From contig NZ_JAKVIM010000020.1 of NCBI RefSeq assembly GCF_022601715.1, forward strand, positions 1-64,000: 64,000 bases of DNA. The letters are read 5' to 3'. Of the stretch, positions 35,857-46,098 are shown piece by piece. The stretch is from Acinetobacter zhairuonensis (GTDB lineage Bacteria; Pseudomonadota; Gammaproteobacteria; Pseudomonadales; Moraxellaceae). A program made the position numbers and the translations under genes. The notes under the pieces were generated by a model. That model did no database searches and had not been told where the DNA came from. It was given only the letters and a program-made list of their open reading frames with translations. Within the stretch, counting starts at the first letter, position 1. Each line of letters begins with the position of its first letter.

Positions 35857-36474
35857 ATGATTGATTTATATTATTGGGGAACACCCAATGGGCATAAAAT
35901 TACCATCGCTTTAGAAGAAATGGGCTTGGAGTATCAAATTTTTCCCATCAATATTTCAGAAAATGATCAGTTTCAGCCTGATTTTTTAAGGATTTCTCCG
36001 AATAATAAAATTCCTGCCATTGTGGATCAGGATGGACCCAAAGGTGAATCAATTTCAGTATTTGAGTCTGGTGCGATTTTGCAATATTTAGGGCGTAAAA
36101 CAGGGTTGTATTATCCAGCGGATGAACAGCAACGGGTAGAAGTTGAACAATGGCTAATGTGGCAAAAAGGTGGATTTGGACCAATGTTGGGGCAAAATCA
36201 TCATTTTAGCCGTTTTGCACCAGAACATATTCCTTACGCCGCTGCACGTTATGTGAATGAAACCAAACGCCTATATGGGGTTTTGGATAAACAGTTGATT
36301 GGTCAGAACTATGTTGCGGGCGAGTATTCAATTGCAGATATGGCAATTTTACCTTGGATTCTGCGACATGAATGGCAGCAGATTCAATTGGAAGATTATC
36401 CTAATGTACAAGAGTATTATGAACGATTAACTGCGCGTCCAGCCGTGCAAAGAGCATTAGCGATTAAGGTTTAA
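35857..36474 (+). CDS. YfcG-like glutathione S-transferase / disulfide-bond reductase
   Basis: This 205-residue GST-fold protein opens with MIDLYYWGTPNGHKITIALEE and has ISPNNKIPAIVDQDGP, FESGAILQYLGRKTGL and GPMLGQNHHF, closely matching E. coli YfcG and YghU. These Nu-class proteins use a Thr-Pro-Asn motif in place of a catalytic Cys or Ser and reduce disulfides with glutathione. It probably acts in thiol redox balance in the cytoplasm. It is an independent gene in the accessory stretch between infC and rpmI. Confidence 0.9.
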   Translation: MIDLYYWGTPNGHKITIALEEMGLEYQIFPINISENDQFQPDFLRISPNNKIPAIVDQDGPKGESISVFESGAILQYLGRKTGLYYPADEQQRVEVEQWLMWQKGGFGPMLGQNHHFSRFAPEHIPYAAARYVNETKRLYGVLDKQLIGQNYVAGEYSIADMAILPWILRHEWQQIQLEDYPNVQEYYERLTARPAVQRALAIKV

Positions 36475-36836
36475 TATCAAGTGTGGAGTGTTGTGAGCTA
36501 TAACCCTCCACAAGAAAGTATATTTGCAGGCTTTGAATCTTTTAATAAAAATACAGAATTGATAATAATAATTTTTTGAGTTCCAAAGCAGTAATTGCGT
36601 CTTAGGTATAATTTATTCAAACATTAACAGCTTGGTTTTTGATGTATTTTTTAAAGGTTTAAGGAATATTTCATTGCTTCTTGAGATTTATTTTATTCAT
36701 CAGTTATTTGAGTCTTTTTTGTATCTGAGCTATTGAGCAGATGATCTGTTCTTAGACGGATACCTGCATTATGTTAATATCTGCAACTTACCCAGCATTT
36801 TTTGTGATTTTCAAATTTGAAAATCAGTAGGTTGTG
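36475..36836. other. AT-rich gap with a palindrome before the small membrane protein
   Basis: No gene is visible. GTGGAG near 36483 can pair with CTCCAC about 17 bases later, a weak hairpin after the GST gene without a T tract. Most of the region is AT-rich, and no promoter is certain. The palindrome at its right end is listed separately. Confidence 0.4.
36806..36825. repeat. 20-bp perfect palindrome just upstream of a start codon
   Basis: GATTTTCAAA is followed directly by its reverse complement TTTGAAAATC. The palindrome ends one base before the AGTAGG ribosome-binding site of the gene at 36837. It could be a protein-binding operator or an RNA hairpin that affects translation. Confidence 0.65.
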
Positions 36837-37127
36837 ATGAAAGCATTTTTTTTAAATTTAACCCGAATCATTGAAGCGAATCCTAAAATTTATATCAGTA
36901 TTATTGTGGGGATCGCGGGGTGTTGTATGTTATTTGTCGCAGAAGCCGTACATGTCCAAAAAATTGTGGAATTACTGAATACTAAGGATCAAGCTATATT
37001 ACGCGCAGCGATTGAGCCGATTTCAGATAAATACACAGTGGCGCGTAGCGTGTTATTGATATTCACCTTTATTTGGTCGGGCTATGAATATTTGTCGACA
37101 AAGAAAAAACTAGGTTTATCTTCATAA
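36837..37127 (+). CDS. Small two-helix membrane protein, function unknown
   Basis: This 96-residue protein has hydrophobic segments at about 17-38 (ISIIVGIAGCCMLFVAEAV) and about 68-85 (VLLIFTFIWSGYEYL), with a charged loop between them. I do not recognise a named family. ATG 36837 fits the AGTAGG ribosome-binding site better than GTG 36834. It ends four bases before the YqaA-like gene, so the two are probably cotranscribed and coupled. Confidence 0.65.
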   Translation: MKAFFLNLTRIIEANPKIYISIIVGIAGCCMLFVAEAVHVQKIVELLNTKDQAILRAAIEPISDKYTVARSVLLIFTFIWSGYEYLSTKKKLGLSS

Positions 37128-37131
37128 TTTT

Positions 37132-37560
37132 ATGTGGACTTTAGGGCTTTTATTTCTCTCTGCATTTGGAGCTGCGACCTTATTGCCCTTACAGTCCGAA
37201 GCAGTATTGCTGGGTTTATTGGCAGAGGGAAGTCATTCTGTTGTTGTACTGATTGCAGTGGCAAGTCTAGGGAATATTCTAGGTTCTTGTGTAAATTGGT
37301 ATTTGGGCTTCAAGATTGAGCATTATAAGCACAAGAAGTGGTTTCCCGTATCTGAACAAAAAATGCTGCAAGCACAAGGCATTTATCAAAAATACGGCTT
37401 TTGGTCGTTGTTGTTGAGTTGGGTGCCGCTTATCGGAGATCCGATTACCTTAATTGCAGGCTTATTAAAAGAAAACTTTATCCGCTTTTTGTTGATGGTG
37501 ATCCTGGCGAAAACTGGACGTTATGTGGTGCTGTATTTTATTTTTATCGGTTGGTTTTAG
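37132..37560 (+). CDS. YqaA-like VTT (DedA-related) membrane protein
   Basis: This 142-residue membrane protein has four or five helices. It has the YqaA/DedA landmarks: LLPLQSEAVLLGLL early (with the conserved acidic residue), ASLGNILGSCVNWYLG, and the amphipathic LLLSWVPLIGDPITLIAGLL loop, followed by a Lys-Thr-Gly-Arg helix. The length equals E. coli YqaA. DedA relatives help recycle lipid carriers or keep envelope homeostasis. The exact role of YqaA is not known. No separate ribosome-binding site is visible, consistent with coupling to the gene four bases upstream. Confidence 0.82.
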   Translation: MWTLGLLFLSAFGAATLLPLQSEAVLLGLLAEGSHSVVVLIAVASLGNILGSCVNWYLGFKIEHYKHKKWFPVSEQKMLQAQGIYQKYGFWSLLLSWVPLIGDPITLIAGLLKENFIRFLLMVILAKTGRYVVLYFIFIGWF

Positions 37561-37614
37561 GTTTTTTGTAGCTGCACTAATTAAGCTTAATGAAAAATCT
37601 ATCGAAGTAATCAA

Positions 37615-37638
37615 GAGGGAGGAATAGTTCCCTCCCTC
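37615..37638. repeat. Perfect 8-bp inverted repeat between convergent genes
   Basis: GAGGGAGG is repeated inverted as CCTCCCTC with an eight-base loop. It lies between the YqaA-like gene and the TonB-domain gene, which converge. No T tract follows on either side. Confidence 0.65.
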
Positions 37639-37644
37639 AATCGC

Positions 37645-38382
37645 TTAAGAACATTGGTTCAGTTTGAACTGAATTTCATCTTTGAAGCTGGACTTTTTAT
37701 AAAGCCACAAGGTGGAAGCGCTACGTTTAACAGTCACTTGGCTGTTACTTACGGCTTGGATTATATTTTGGTCGAGTGCATAAAGACCAGAACCTTGGTT
37801 GATTTTGACTTTTTTTACATCACCGTGTTTATCGACTTTAAAGCTAAACTTGATATTGCGGTCATGTTGATTCAAATCATCACGGCTGAGTTCAAGTTGG
37901 GGTTGCTTCATGTATGAGAATTTCACTTTTTGCTGCTGTTGTTGTGCCAGCCAGTTTTTAGAATTAAAGCCGTAGTTGCATTCCGCCTGTTCTTGTTCCA
38001 AATTTAAACTAAAGGTTTGATAGCCAATAATTGGTAGCGTGGTATCTTCCACTGTATAAGGTTGTACACGCGCCTTGCGTACCGCTTGAATCAGAACCTC
38101 ATCTAGGTTTTTTAATCCTGTACTTTCCTGCACACTGGCTTGTGTAATTTTTCCAGTCTCATCTGCATAAATACGTAAGATGGCCGCGCGATTCTGTCCC
38201 TTCAAATCCTCATTGTTATATTGAGGTTGAGGAAGCGTGGTCCATTGAATACGTGTCGTTAAATGGGCAGGTAAAGCCGTACTTTTTTGTACCGTCAATT
38301 GTGAGGTGCTGGCTTTTTCTGCGCTATAGCTATGTACAAATGGGAAGCTCAGAATCAAGGAAAAACAAAGCAATTGTTTCAT
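37645..38382 (-). CDS. Exported protein with two TonB-C-like domains
   Basis: This 245-residue protein has an N-terminal signal peptide (about 20 residues, ending SYSAEKA). Two copies of a TonB C-terminal-like fold follow: about residues 45-130 (AILRIYADETGKITQASVQESTG then LDEVLIQAVRKARVQPY) and about 155-240 (IKFSFKVDKHGDVKKVKINQGSG then LDQNIIQAVSNSQV). It has no Pro-rich spacer or uncleaved membrane anchor, so it is not a classic energy transducer. Two cysteines (in AECNYGF and near the C terminus, NQCS) could form a disulfide. Its function is unknown. It may bind envelope proteins or peptidoglycan. Confidence 0.7.
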   Translation of the reverse strand: MKQLLCFSLILSFPFVHSYSAEKASTSQLTVQKSTALPAHLTTRIQWTTLPQPQYNNEDLKGQNRAAILRIYADETGKITQASVQESTGLKNLDEVLIQAVRKARVQPYTVEDTTLPIIGYQTFSLNLEQEQAECNYGFNSKNWLAQQQQQKVKFSYMKQPQLELSRDDLNQHDRNIKFSFKVDKHGDVKKVKINQGSGLYALDQNIIQAVSNSQVTVKRSASTLWLYKKSSFKDEIQFKLNQCS

Positions 38383-38501
38383 AAGGTCAAATAGGACATT
38401 CGTTCAAGAATGCTCATGCATAATGGTGGCTGAATTGTTGCTCAGTATTTCCTGATTTAGAAATACTGGCAAGTCTAAATTCATGTTTTATTGATCTTTT
38501 C

Positions 38502-39737
38502 CTAGGGTGATATCAACCCCAAATAAATCTGAAGTTTTAACCAGCTTAGCCCGACCGCCAGTAGGGTCATACATCCACCAAACACAGTCGCCATAATCGT
38601 GCCCATATATTTGGCTGCCAGACCAGATTCAAATGCTCCAAGTTCATTGCTAGAGGAAACAAACATGCCGTTTAGCGCAGCAACACGCCCGCGCATATTT
38701 TCTGGTGGATAAATTTGCAAAATAGTTTGTCGTACCACAACTGAAATACTGTCACATGCGCCTGTCATGGCTAAAGCAAACAAGGAAAACCATAGATGGT
38801 TGGAAAAGGCAAAGACGAGAGTGAAAACACCAAAGCCAGCAACAGCAAGCAACATATTACGCCACGCATGATGAGTAGGTGGAAATCTAGTCAATCCAAT
38901 CATGGTGATGAGTGCTCCGATAGAAGGTGCTGCACCTAAATAACCCAGACCTTCTGGACCTATTTTGAGAATGTCTTCTGCAAAAATAGGCAGTAAGACA
39001 ATTACACCGCCAAATAGTACGGAAATGAGGTCTAGTGAAATTGCCCATAACACAATTTTTGTGTTCCAAATAAAGTGAAAGCCATTACCAAGGCTTGCCC
39101 ATAGGTTTTCGGTTTCAATGCTGGGAAAATTGCGTCTTTGTAATAAGTTAATCAGAACAAAACAAATGCTGAGTAATACGGCAACACTAAGTAGGCTGGT
39201 TTCACGGCCCAAATACGCAAACATGAAGCACCCAACATTGGACCTAAGATAACACCACTTTGCCAGCCAATAGTGGTCCAAGTGGCACCATTGGCATAAA
39301 GCTGACGTGGAATTAAAAAGGTTTTAAAGATGTTGCTGAAGGATTATAAACCCTCGAATGGTGCCTAATGCAAAAATAACGGCATAGATGCCCCAAGATA
39401 AAGACTGAATACCAATCAGCCCTAAGCCAAAGGCATGAAATAACCCTCATAAAACTAGCGGGAGGGGGGCTGCAAAGAACAAGCAGATTCTCATGATATT
39501 TTGTTTGTTAAACCGATCGGCGAAATATCCACCCCATGGGGAAAGTGCGATAAAGGATATGGCTTCAGCAAGTCCAATCAATCCTAAGGTAAGCGGATCT
39601 TTGGTAATTTTATATAGAGAATACGCCACAATAATTTCTTGCATCAGAATCGCGAGGGTGAGGCAGAATTGGTTTAAAGTCACAATCGAAAAATCGCGAT
39701 ATCTTAATGCGGCAAAAGCATCGGTGGTTGGCTTCAT
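38502..39737 (-). pseudogene. Decayed MFS transporter (EntS-like, MFS_3)
   Basis: The remnant spans 1,236 bases, the normal length for a roughly 410-residue MFS carrier. Residues from MKPTTDAFAALRYRDF to about 95 are intact (39737-39450), then an in-frame TGA occurs at 39449-39447. Homologous sequence continues in the same frame (GLFHAFGLGLIGIQ) to about 39350, shifts frame near 39345 (SATSLKPF), again near 39320 (IPRQLYANGATW), and again near 39235, after which FAYLGRETS runs on to the natural end at 38502. One stop plus about three frameshifts means it cannot make the transporter unless the assembly is faulty. Intact relatives export siderophores or drugs. Confidence 0.85.
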
Positions 39738-39973
39738 AATCTTTTTGTTTTATCGTTCTATGATTATTAGAGTGGCTATAAGTTATCCCCATACTGAATA
39801 ACAGTCATATTTGTGCTGAAAAAACACTCAACTTTCTGCGTGGATTTATTCCCTAAATAATATGGTTTTTGCTTTTGTTTTGTACAAAGATGATTTAGAA
39901 TAGCGCCTTCCTTACCTGCAGGTCGTTTTTGCAATGGTGCAGACGTGCCGAACAGGTGTTTAAAGAGGTTGTT

Positions 39974-40168
39974 ATGGCTAAGTTAAAAACTCGCCGTGGT
40001 GCAGCTAAACGTTTCAAAGCGACTGCAAACGGTTTCAAGCGTAAACAAGCGTTCAAACGCCACATTTTGACCAAAAAATCTGCTAAGCGTATTCGTCAGT
40101 TACGCGGCTGTGTAATGGTTCACGTAAGTGACGTTGCTTCAGTTCGCCGTATGTGCCCATACATCTAA
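39974..40168 (+). CDS. rpmI: 50S ribosomal protein L35 (bL35)
   Basis: This 64-residue basic protein starts [23 protein letters not shown] in two joined blocks typical of L35, and contains [17 protein letters not shown] start at ATG 39974, with AGAGG upstream. A longer in-frame start at 39929 is not conserved. It is 11 bases before rplT. The usual upstream neighbour infC is 4.3 kb away, so the pair must have its own promoter. Confidence 0.97.
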
Positions 40169-40179
40169 GGAGATTATAA

Positions 40180-40539
40180 ATGGCTCGTGTAAAACGTGGT
40201 GTACAGGCTCATCGCCGTCATAAAAAAATTCTTGCTCGTGCTAAAGGTTACTACGGTGCTCGTTCACGCGTTTATCGCGTAGCGTTCCAAGCAGTAATCA
40301 AAGCAGGTCAATACGCTTATCGTGACCGTCGTCAGAAGAAACGTCAATTCCGTGCTCTATGGATTGCGCGTATCAATGCTGGTGCTCGTCTAAACGGTTT
40401 GTCTTACAGCCGTATGATCGATGGCTTGAAAAAAGCTCAAGTGATCATCGACCGTCGCGTACTTGCTGACATCGCTATGCATGACGCAGTTGCATTTGCT
40501 GCTTTAGCTGAAAAAGCTAAAGGCGCATTAGCTGCTTAA
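40180..40539 (+). CDS. rplT: 50S ribosomal protein L20 (bL20)
   Basis: This 119-residue L20 has the full family sequence from [16 protein letters not shown] and [15 protein letters not shown] to [22 protein letters not shown]. In other bacteria L20 binds the rpmI leader and represses the operon. AAGGAG precedes the ATG. A terminator closes the rpmI-rplT unit. Confidence 0.98.
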   Translation: MARVKRGVQAHRRHKKILARAKGYYGARSRVYRVAFQAVIKAGQYAYRDRRQKKRQFRALWIARINAGARLNGLSYSRMIDGLKKAQVIIDRRVLADIAMHDAVAFAALAEKAKGALAA

Positions 40540-40556
40540 TCATCTTCGGATGATTG

Positions 40557-40583
40557 AAAAGACCGCTTTATGCGGTCTTTTTT
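40557..40583 (+). terminator. Intrinsic terminator after rplT
   Basis: AAAAGACCGC pairs with GCGGTCTTTT around TTTAT, followed by T6. Confidence 0.92.
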
Positions 40584-40702
40584 ATTGCCTTGTGTTTTTC
40601 GATACACAAGATGGCATTGGGTTTGAATTACATAATTTATCTTTAAATTAGATCAGCTTGGATGCCTAATGGAATGAAGTCATCATAAAAAGGAATGGGG
40701 CG

Positions 40703-40915
40703 ATGCTTGCGGATATTATTGGTGTGAATCAGGCACGGATTACAGTCAAACTAGAAATGATTCCAAGAATTGGTGAGTCTGTCAAAATCATGTATGGACC
40801 TGATGCACAATTGGAAGGAGAGGTGGTCGCGGTACAACATTATATTAATCAGCATGCTGATGAGCATAAAGTACGCATTGAAATACGTCCCTTTAATTTG
40901 TTGATTACATCGTGA
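40703..40915 (+). CDS. Small protein of unknown function
   Basis: This 70-residue soluble protein is predicted mostly beta strand (ARITVKLEMIP, SVKIMYG, EGEVVAVQHYI, HKVRIEIRPFNL), possibly a small barrel. I recognise no family. AAAGGAATGGGG is a good ribosome-binding region before the ATG. It lies alone after the rplT terminator and converges on the gene at 41026. Confidence 0.6.
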   Translation: MLADIIGVNQARITVKLEMIPRIGESVKIMYGPDAQLEGEVVAVQHYINQHADEHKVRIEIRPFNLLITS

Positions 40916-40943
40916 TTGAATTTGGCGCAGAGATGTTGTTCAG

Positions 40944-40970
40944 GACTCTGGAAAAATAAATTCCAGAGTC
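40944..40970. repeat. Perfect 9-bp inverted repeat between convergent genes
   Basis: GACTCTGGA (40944-40952) is repeated inverted as TCCAGAGTC (40962-40970). It lies between the 70-residue and 339-residue genes. No T tract follows on either strand. Confidence 0.65.
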
Positions 40971-41025
40971 AAATCATTTGTCTATTTATTCTTGATGAAG
41001 AACGCGACCTCATGAGGCTTTGTTT

Positions 41026-42045
41026 TTATAAGCCGAAATAGTAAGCCACAATACAAATCACCACGGTAATTAGAATGAGTTTGAAAACTGCAGAAGAACC
41101 AATTTTATGGTGTTGATGTGGTGCGGATGTTGCTGTGGCAACTGGGGCACCTTCTAAGGGGTTATTGACTGCAACTGAAGTGAGTTGGGCTGTTTGGTAG
41201 TGGTTGGTCACTTTGACAATAAATTTTGCCTGAAGATCTTCGAGTTTTTGCGAAAAGTGGCGTAGGTTGAGTTGCTCATCGGCACTGAGTAGAGAACCAT
41301 CTTCGTGTTGAGGATGTTGTAATTTGTTTTGAATATATTTTTCTAAGGCTTCAATGCGATACAGTGACTTGTGTGCAAAATCCGCTGGGTAATCTGTAGG
41401 CAATAAGGCTAGTTTTTGCGAATCTAAGTCGCTGCCATTTTCGGTAATAGTTTTGGCTACATAACCATAATAGGGTAAGTTCGATGGTGTTGGTTCGACA
41501 AAACCGAGAGCATAGGGACTATTGAATAGTTCGGCTTGGGTATAACTTTGAATGTCATCCCAATTTGGGCGTTGTAAGTCTGCTTCAATACGTTTGGCAA
41601 GTTTAGACGTGAGTTCAAAACGCCAAAAGGTTTCATGACGTAAGGGATTTTGTTGTGAAACTGGAGCTTCAAAATCATTATCTGCGTTATACCATTCTGG
41701 CAATTCTTTACCTAAAATCCAAGCCGTTTTCTTGCTACCTTCATGGCTGACAATGAAATGCGCAAAAGGAAGCAGCTCAACATTGGCATTTGGGTTTTGT
41801 TCATCATTTAACAGACTTGAGCTGTGTAAACTCAAGCGTTTTGTGCCTTGCTTTTTTAGTCCTTCGAGCCAGACTTGGAAATGTTGAGCCAGTAAATGTT
41901 GTGAGAGCAGGTCTCGAAATGCAAATAGCTGCTGATCAAAAATCGGATGTTGTTTCCAACGATTAAAACTCAGCTCTTTAGTGAGGAATTCATTGCCATA
42001 AGTGACTAAAGTGAGCTGTTGTTTCCAGATTTGATCTAGGGCCAT
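41026..42045 (-). CDS. Predicted tail-anchored protein, function unknown
   Basis: This 339-residue protein is soluble for most of its length and ends in one hydrophobic segment at about 318-339 (VFKLILITVVICIVAYYFGL) with almost nothing after it. That suggests a C-terminal membrane anchor with the body in the cytoplasm. The body is rich in charged and aromatic residues. A possible coiled region (KLEDLQAKFIVKVTNHYQ) precedes a Pro/Ala/Thr-rich linker and the anchor. I recognise no family. It is a single gene, divergent from pheS. Confidence 0.65.
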   Translation of the reverse strand: MALDQIWKQQLTLVTYGNEFLTKELSFNRWKQHPIFDQQLFAFRDLLSQHLLAQHFQVWLEGLKKQGTKRLSLHSSSLLNDEQNPNANVELLPFAHFIVSHEGSKKTAWILGKELPEWYNADNDFEAPVSQQNPLRHETFWRFELTSKLAKRIEADLQRPNWDDIQSYTQAELFNSPYALGFVEPTPSNLPYYGYVAKTITENGSDLDSQKLALLPTDYPADFAHKSLYRIEALEKYIQNKLQHPQHEDGSLLSADEQLNLRHFSQKLEDLQAKFIVKVTNHYQTAQLTSVAVNNPLEGAPVATATSAPHQHHKIGSSAVFKLILITVVICIVAYYFGL

Positions 42046-42179
42046 AGATAATGATCTCTTTGTAATTGGGTTTATCTTATCCTTTTTCTAATTTCGGATG
42101 TTAATCAAATTTTCCTTAATTGGAAACTCATCAATCTTGTTAAAAACTGATAGAATATCGGGTTTTATCTTATTATTAA

Positions 42180-43181
<1,002 letters not shown>

Positions 43182-43301
43182 GACAAATTTTTGACCTCTT
43201 CCTGATTATTTGAGTGTGATCATTTTGAATGAATTGAGAAACACTCACGATGATGAGGGTGCAGAGGAATTGAAGTATTAGATTTATAGGTTTTTACAGA
43301 A

Positions 43302-45683
43302 ATGAAAATTAGCGAAAATTGGTTACGCACATGGGTCAACCCAGCCATTGATAGCGAAACGTTATCTGATCAACTGACCATGCTGGGTCTGGAGGTTGAT
43401 GATTTATCTCCAGCAGCAAAACCATTTACAGGCGTAGTGGTCGGTGAAGTACTTAGCGTAGAGCAACATCCAGATGCAGACCGTTTACGTGTGACTACCG
43501 TGAACATTGGTTCAGGTGATCCATTACAAATCGTATGTGGTGCACCGAATGTCCGTGTCGGCATGAAAGCTCCTGTAGCGACGATTGGTGCGGTGTTACC
43601 GGGTGATTTTAAAATCAAGAAAGGTAAGCTGCGTGGTATTGAATCGCAAGGCATGCTATGTGGCGCTTCAGAAATTGACCTCGAAGATAAAATTGATGGT
43701 CTTTTAGAATTAGCTGCAGATGCACCTGTAGGTGTCAATATTCGTGAATATTTAGATTTAGATGATCATGTGATTGATATTAGCATCACCCCAAACCGTG
43801 GTGACTGTTTTAGTATTCGTGGTATAGCACGTGAAATTGCAGTGATTAACCAAATGACTGCGGTTGCGCCAGAGGTTAAAGAAGTGGCTGCGACAATTAC
43901 TGATGAGAAAAAAGTCATTGTCAGCACTGAAGGTTGCCCGCGCTATTTAGGTCGTGTGATCAAAAATGTAAATACCAAAGCACCAACGCCAGAATGGATG
44001 GAGCGTGCACTTGCGCGTTCGGGTATTCGTCAACACAGTATTTTGGTGGATATTACCAACTATGTGCTGATGGAGTTGGGTCAACCATTACATGCTTTTG
44101 ATGCTGGTAAAGTTCAAGGTGCGGTACATGTGCGTCAAGCAACGGCTGCTGAAAAGCTGCTGCTGCTTAATGAGCAAGAAGTCGAACTGAATGAAAAAGT
44201 GATGATTATTGCTGATGATGAAAAAGCATTGGCGATTGCGGGCATCATGGGGGGATTATCTTCTTCTGTAACCGATGAAACCACTGAAATTTTCTTAGAA
44301 TCTGCATTCTTTGCACCATTACATATTGCAGGACGTGCTCGTAGCTTTGGTTTGCATACCGATGCTTCTCAGCGCTATGAGCGTGGTGTGGATTTTGAAT
44401 TACCAATGATTGCGATGCACCGTGCATCACAATTGATTGCTGAACTCGCTGGTGGTGAATTTGGTCCGATTACTGTTGCTGAGCAAGCAGATGTATTGCC
44501 AAAACGTGAAGCGATTGAGCTTGAACAAGCACAAGTCGATCAGTTGTTGGGATACCGTGTAGAAGGCGAGTTTATTGCTGATGCATTAACGTGTTTAGGC
44601 TGTGAGGTTGCGATTAAAGCAGAAGGTCAGTGGTCTGTAGTTCCTCCGTCGCATCGTTATGATATGGCGATCTATCAAGATCTCATTGAGGAAGTTGCGC
44701 GTATTCATGGCTATGACAATATTCAAATCAGTCTACCAGTCATTGATGCACAGCTTGCGAAGTATCAAGATCAATTTGAACTGGCGCAATTGCGTCAGAC
44801 CTTGGTGACATTGGGGTATCAAGAAGCGATTAGTTTTAGCTTTGCAGATTTGAAACTTGAAAAGCAACTCAATCCTGCAGTCAATCCATTGGCGTTGGCA
44901 AATCCAATTTCAAGCGATTTGGCTGTGATGCGTTCGACTTTGCTTTCAAGTTTGATTCCTTGCGTTCAATATAATATTAACCGTCAACAAAGTCGTGTGC
45001 GTTTCTTTGAGTTGGGGTTGCGTTTTGATTATCAGGATGCGAGTAACATCCATGATTTAAAACAGATTCCAACTTTAGCCATGGTTGCGGTGGGTGCAAA
45101 ACAAGCAGAGTCTTGGCATGGTAAGCCACAAGCGATGGATTTCTTTGATTTCAAAGGTGAAGTAGAAGAGGTTTTAGCGGCAGGGCGTGTGCAGGTTGAA
45201 TATGTACGTTCTGAGCGTGTATGGTTACATCCAGGTCAGTCAGCAGAGATTATGGTTGATGGTCAGTCGATTGGTTATTTAGGTCGTTTACATCCATCTT
45301 TAGAGGCAGAATTGGATTTAGGTACGACTTGGGTGGCAGAACTTGATCAAAAAGCAGTTTTGCAAACTTATGTATCTAATTTTACAGAATTATCACGTTT
45401 TCCATCGGTTAGACGTGATATTGCGCTTTTAATTAGTGATAAGATTAATATTGGTGAAATTCAGCAACTTATCACTAATACGGGTGGGGAGCTGTTAAAC
45501 TCGAATTGGCTCTTCGATGTGTACACTGGACAAGGGGTTGAAGCAGGTAAACGCTCATTAGCATTTGCTTTGTTATGGCAACATCCGTCGCGTACCTTGG
45601 AAGATGCTGAAATCAAATCGGGTATGGATACAATCATAGAAGTGTTGCAGAACACTTATCAGGCGACATTGAGGGCTTCATGA
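43302..45683 (+). CDS. pheT: Phenylalanyl-tRNA synthetase beta subunit
   Basis: This 793-residue subunit has the family order: N-terminal [14 protein letters not shown], an EMAP/OB-type tRNA-binding domain ([21 protein letters not shown]), B3/B4 editing domains (HAFDAGKV), B5, the inactive synthetase-like core, and a C-terminal ferredoxin-fold anticodon-binding domain ([21 protein letters not shown]). It follows pheS after 120 bases and overlaps ihfA by four bases. Confidence 0.96.
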   Translation: MKISENWLRTWVNPAIDSETLSDQLTMLGLEVDDLSPAAKPFTGVVVGEVLSVEQHPDADRLRVTTVNIGSGDPLQIVCGAPNVRVGMKAPVATIGAVLPGDFKIKKGKLRGIESQGMLCGASEIDLEDKIDGLLELAADAPVGVNIREYLDLDDHVIDISITPNRGDCFSIRGIAREIAVINQMTAVAPEVKEVAATITDEKKVIVSTEGCPRYLGRVIKNVNTKAPTPEWMERALARSGIRQHSILVDITNYVLMELGQPLHAFDAGKVQGAVHVRQATAAEKLLLLNEQEVELNEKVMIIADDEKALAIAGIMGGLSSSVTDETTEIFLESAFFAPLHIAGRARSFGLHTDASQRYERGVDFELPMIAMHRASQLIAELAGGEFGPITVAEQADVLPKREAIELEQAQVDQLLGYRVEGEFIADALTCLGCEVAIKAEGQWSVVPPSHRYDMAIYQDLIEEVARIHGYDNIQISLPVIDAQLAKYQDQFELAQLRQTLVTLGYQEAISFSFADLKLEKQLNPAVNPLALANPISSDLAVMRSTLLSSLIPCVQYNINRQQSRVRFFELGLRFDYQDASNIHDLKQIPTLAMVAVGAKQAESWHGKPQAMDFFDFKGEVEEVLAAGRVQVEYVRSERVWLHPGQSAEIMVDGQSIGYLGRLHPSLEAELDLGTTWVAELDQKAVLQTYVSNFTELSRFPSVRRDIALLISDKINIGEIQQLITNTGGELLNSNWLFDVYTGQGVEAGKRSLAFALLWQHPSRTLEDAEIKSGMDTIIEVLQNTYQATLRAS

Positions 45684-45976
45684 CAGCATTAACTAAAGCA
45701 GAAATGGCTGATCATTTAAGTGAGCTCACGAGTTTAAACCGTCGTGAAGCAAAACAAATGGTCGAATTATTCTTCGATGAAATTAGCCAAGCGCTCATTT
45801 CTGGGGAACAGGTTAAACTTTCGGGTTTCGGGAACTTTGAGTTGCGTGATAAGCGTCAACGACCAGGTCGAAACCCTAAAACGGGTGAGGAAATTCCGAT
45901 TTCGGCTCGTCGTGTTGTAACATTCCGTGCAGGTCAGAAGTTTAGACAGCGCGTTGGGAAAGAGCAGATCGATTGA
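45680..45976 (+). CDS. ihfA: Integration host factor subunit alpha
   Basis: This 98-residue HU/IHF-family DNA-bending protein has the beta-arm region [19 protein letters not shown], with Pro in the intercalating position, and GFGNFELR. It pairs with IhfB, encoded elsewhere. Its ATG overlaps the pheT stop (ATGA), preserving the pheST-ihfA order of enterics. Its stop codon lies inside the stem of its own terminator. Confidence 0.96.
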   Translation: MTALTKAEMADHLSELTSLNRREAKQMVELFFDEISQALISGEQVKLSGFGNFELRDKRQRPGRNPKTGEEIPISARRVVTFRAGQKFRQRVGKEQID

Positions 45977-45987
45977 TCTGCTTTTTT
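45964..45987 (+). terminator. Intrinsic terminator overlapping the ihfA stop codon
   Basis: GCAGATC pairs with GATCTGC around GATT and is followed by T7. The TGA stop of ihfA (45974-45976) is within the hairpin. Confidence 0.9.
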
Positions 45988-46035
45988 TATAATTGTTTAG
46001 AGCAGTTTTAAATTTTAATTTTGTTTTTTAATTAA

Positions 46036-46087
46036 ATTTAGTCGTAAAAAAAAGAGAGCAAATGCTCTCTTTTTTTTACGACTAAAT
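46036..46087. terminator. Long perfect inverted repeat, bidirectional terminator of the lipoprotein gene
   Basis: A 24-bp perfect inverted repeat (arms 46036-46059 and 46064-46087, loop AAAT) includes AAAAAAAAGAGAGC and GCTCTCTTTTTTTT, so it ends transcripts from both sides. Its right arm overlaps a second inverted repeat (46082-46091 with 46097-46106, CTAAATAATC). The two hairpins share bases and cannot both form. Confidence 0.85.
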
Positions 46088-46098
46088 AATCGTAATGA

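Noticed and set aside
39896-39901. TAGAAT as -10 of an rpmI promoter
   Set aside because: The best -35 match is only 15 bp away and weak, so I do not report a promoter.
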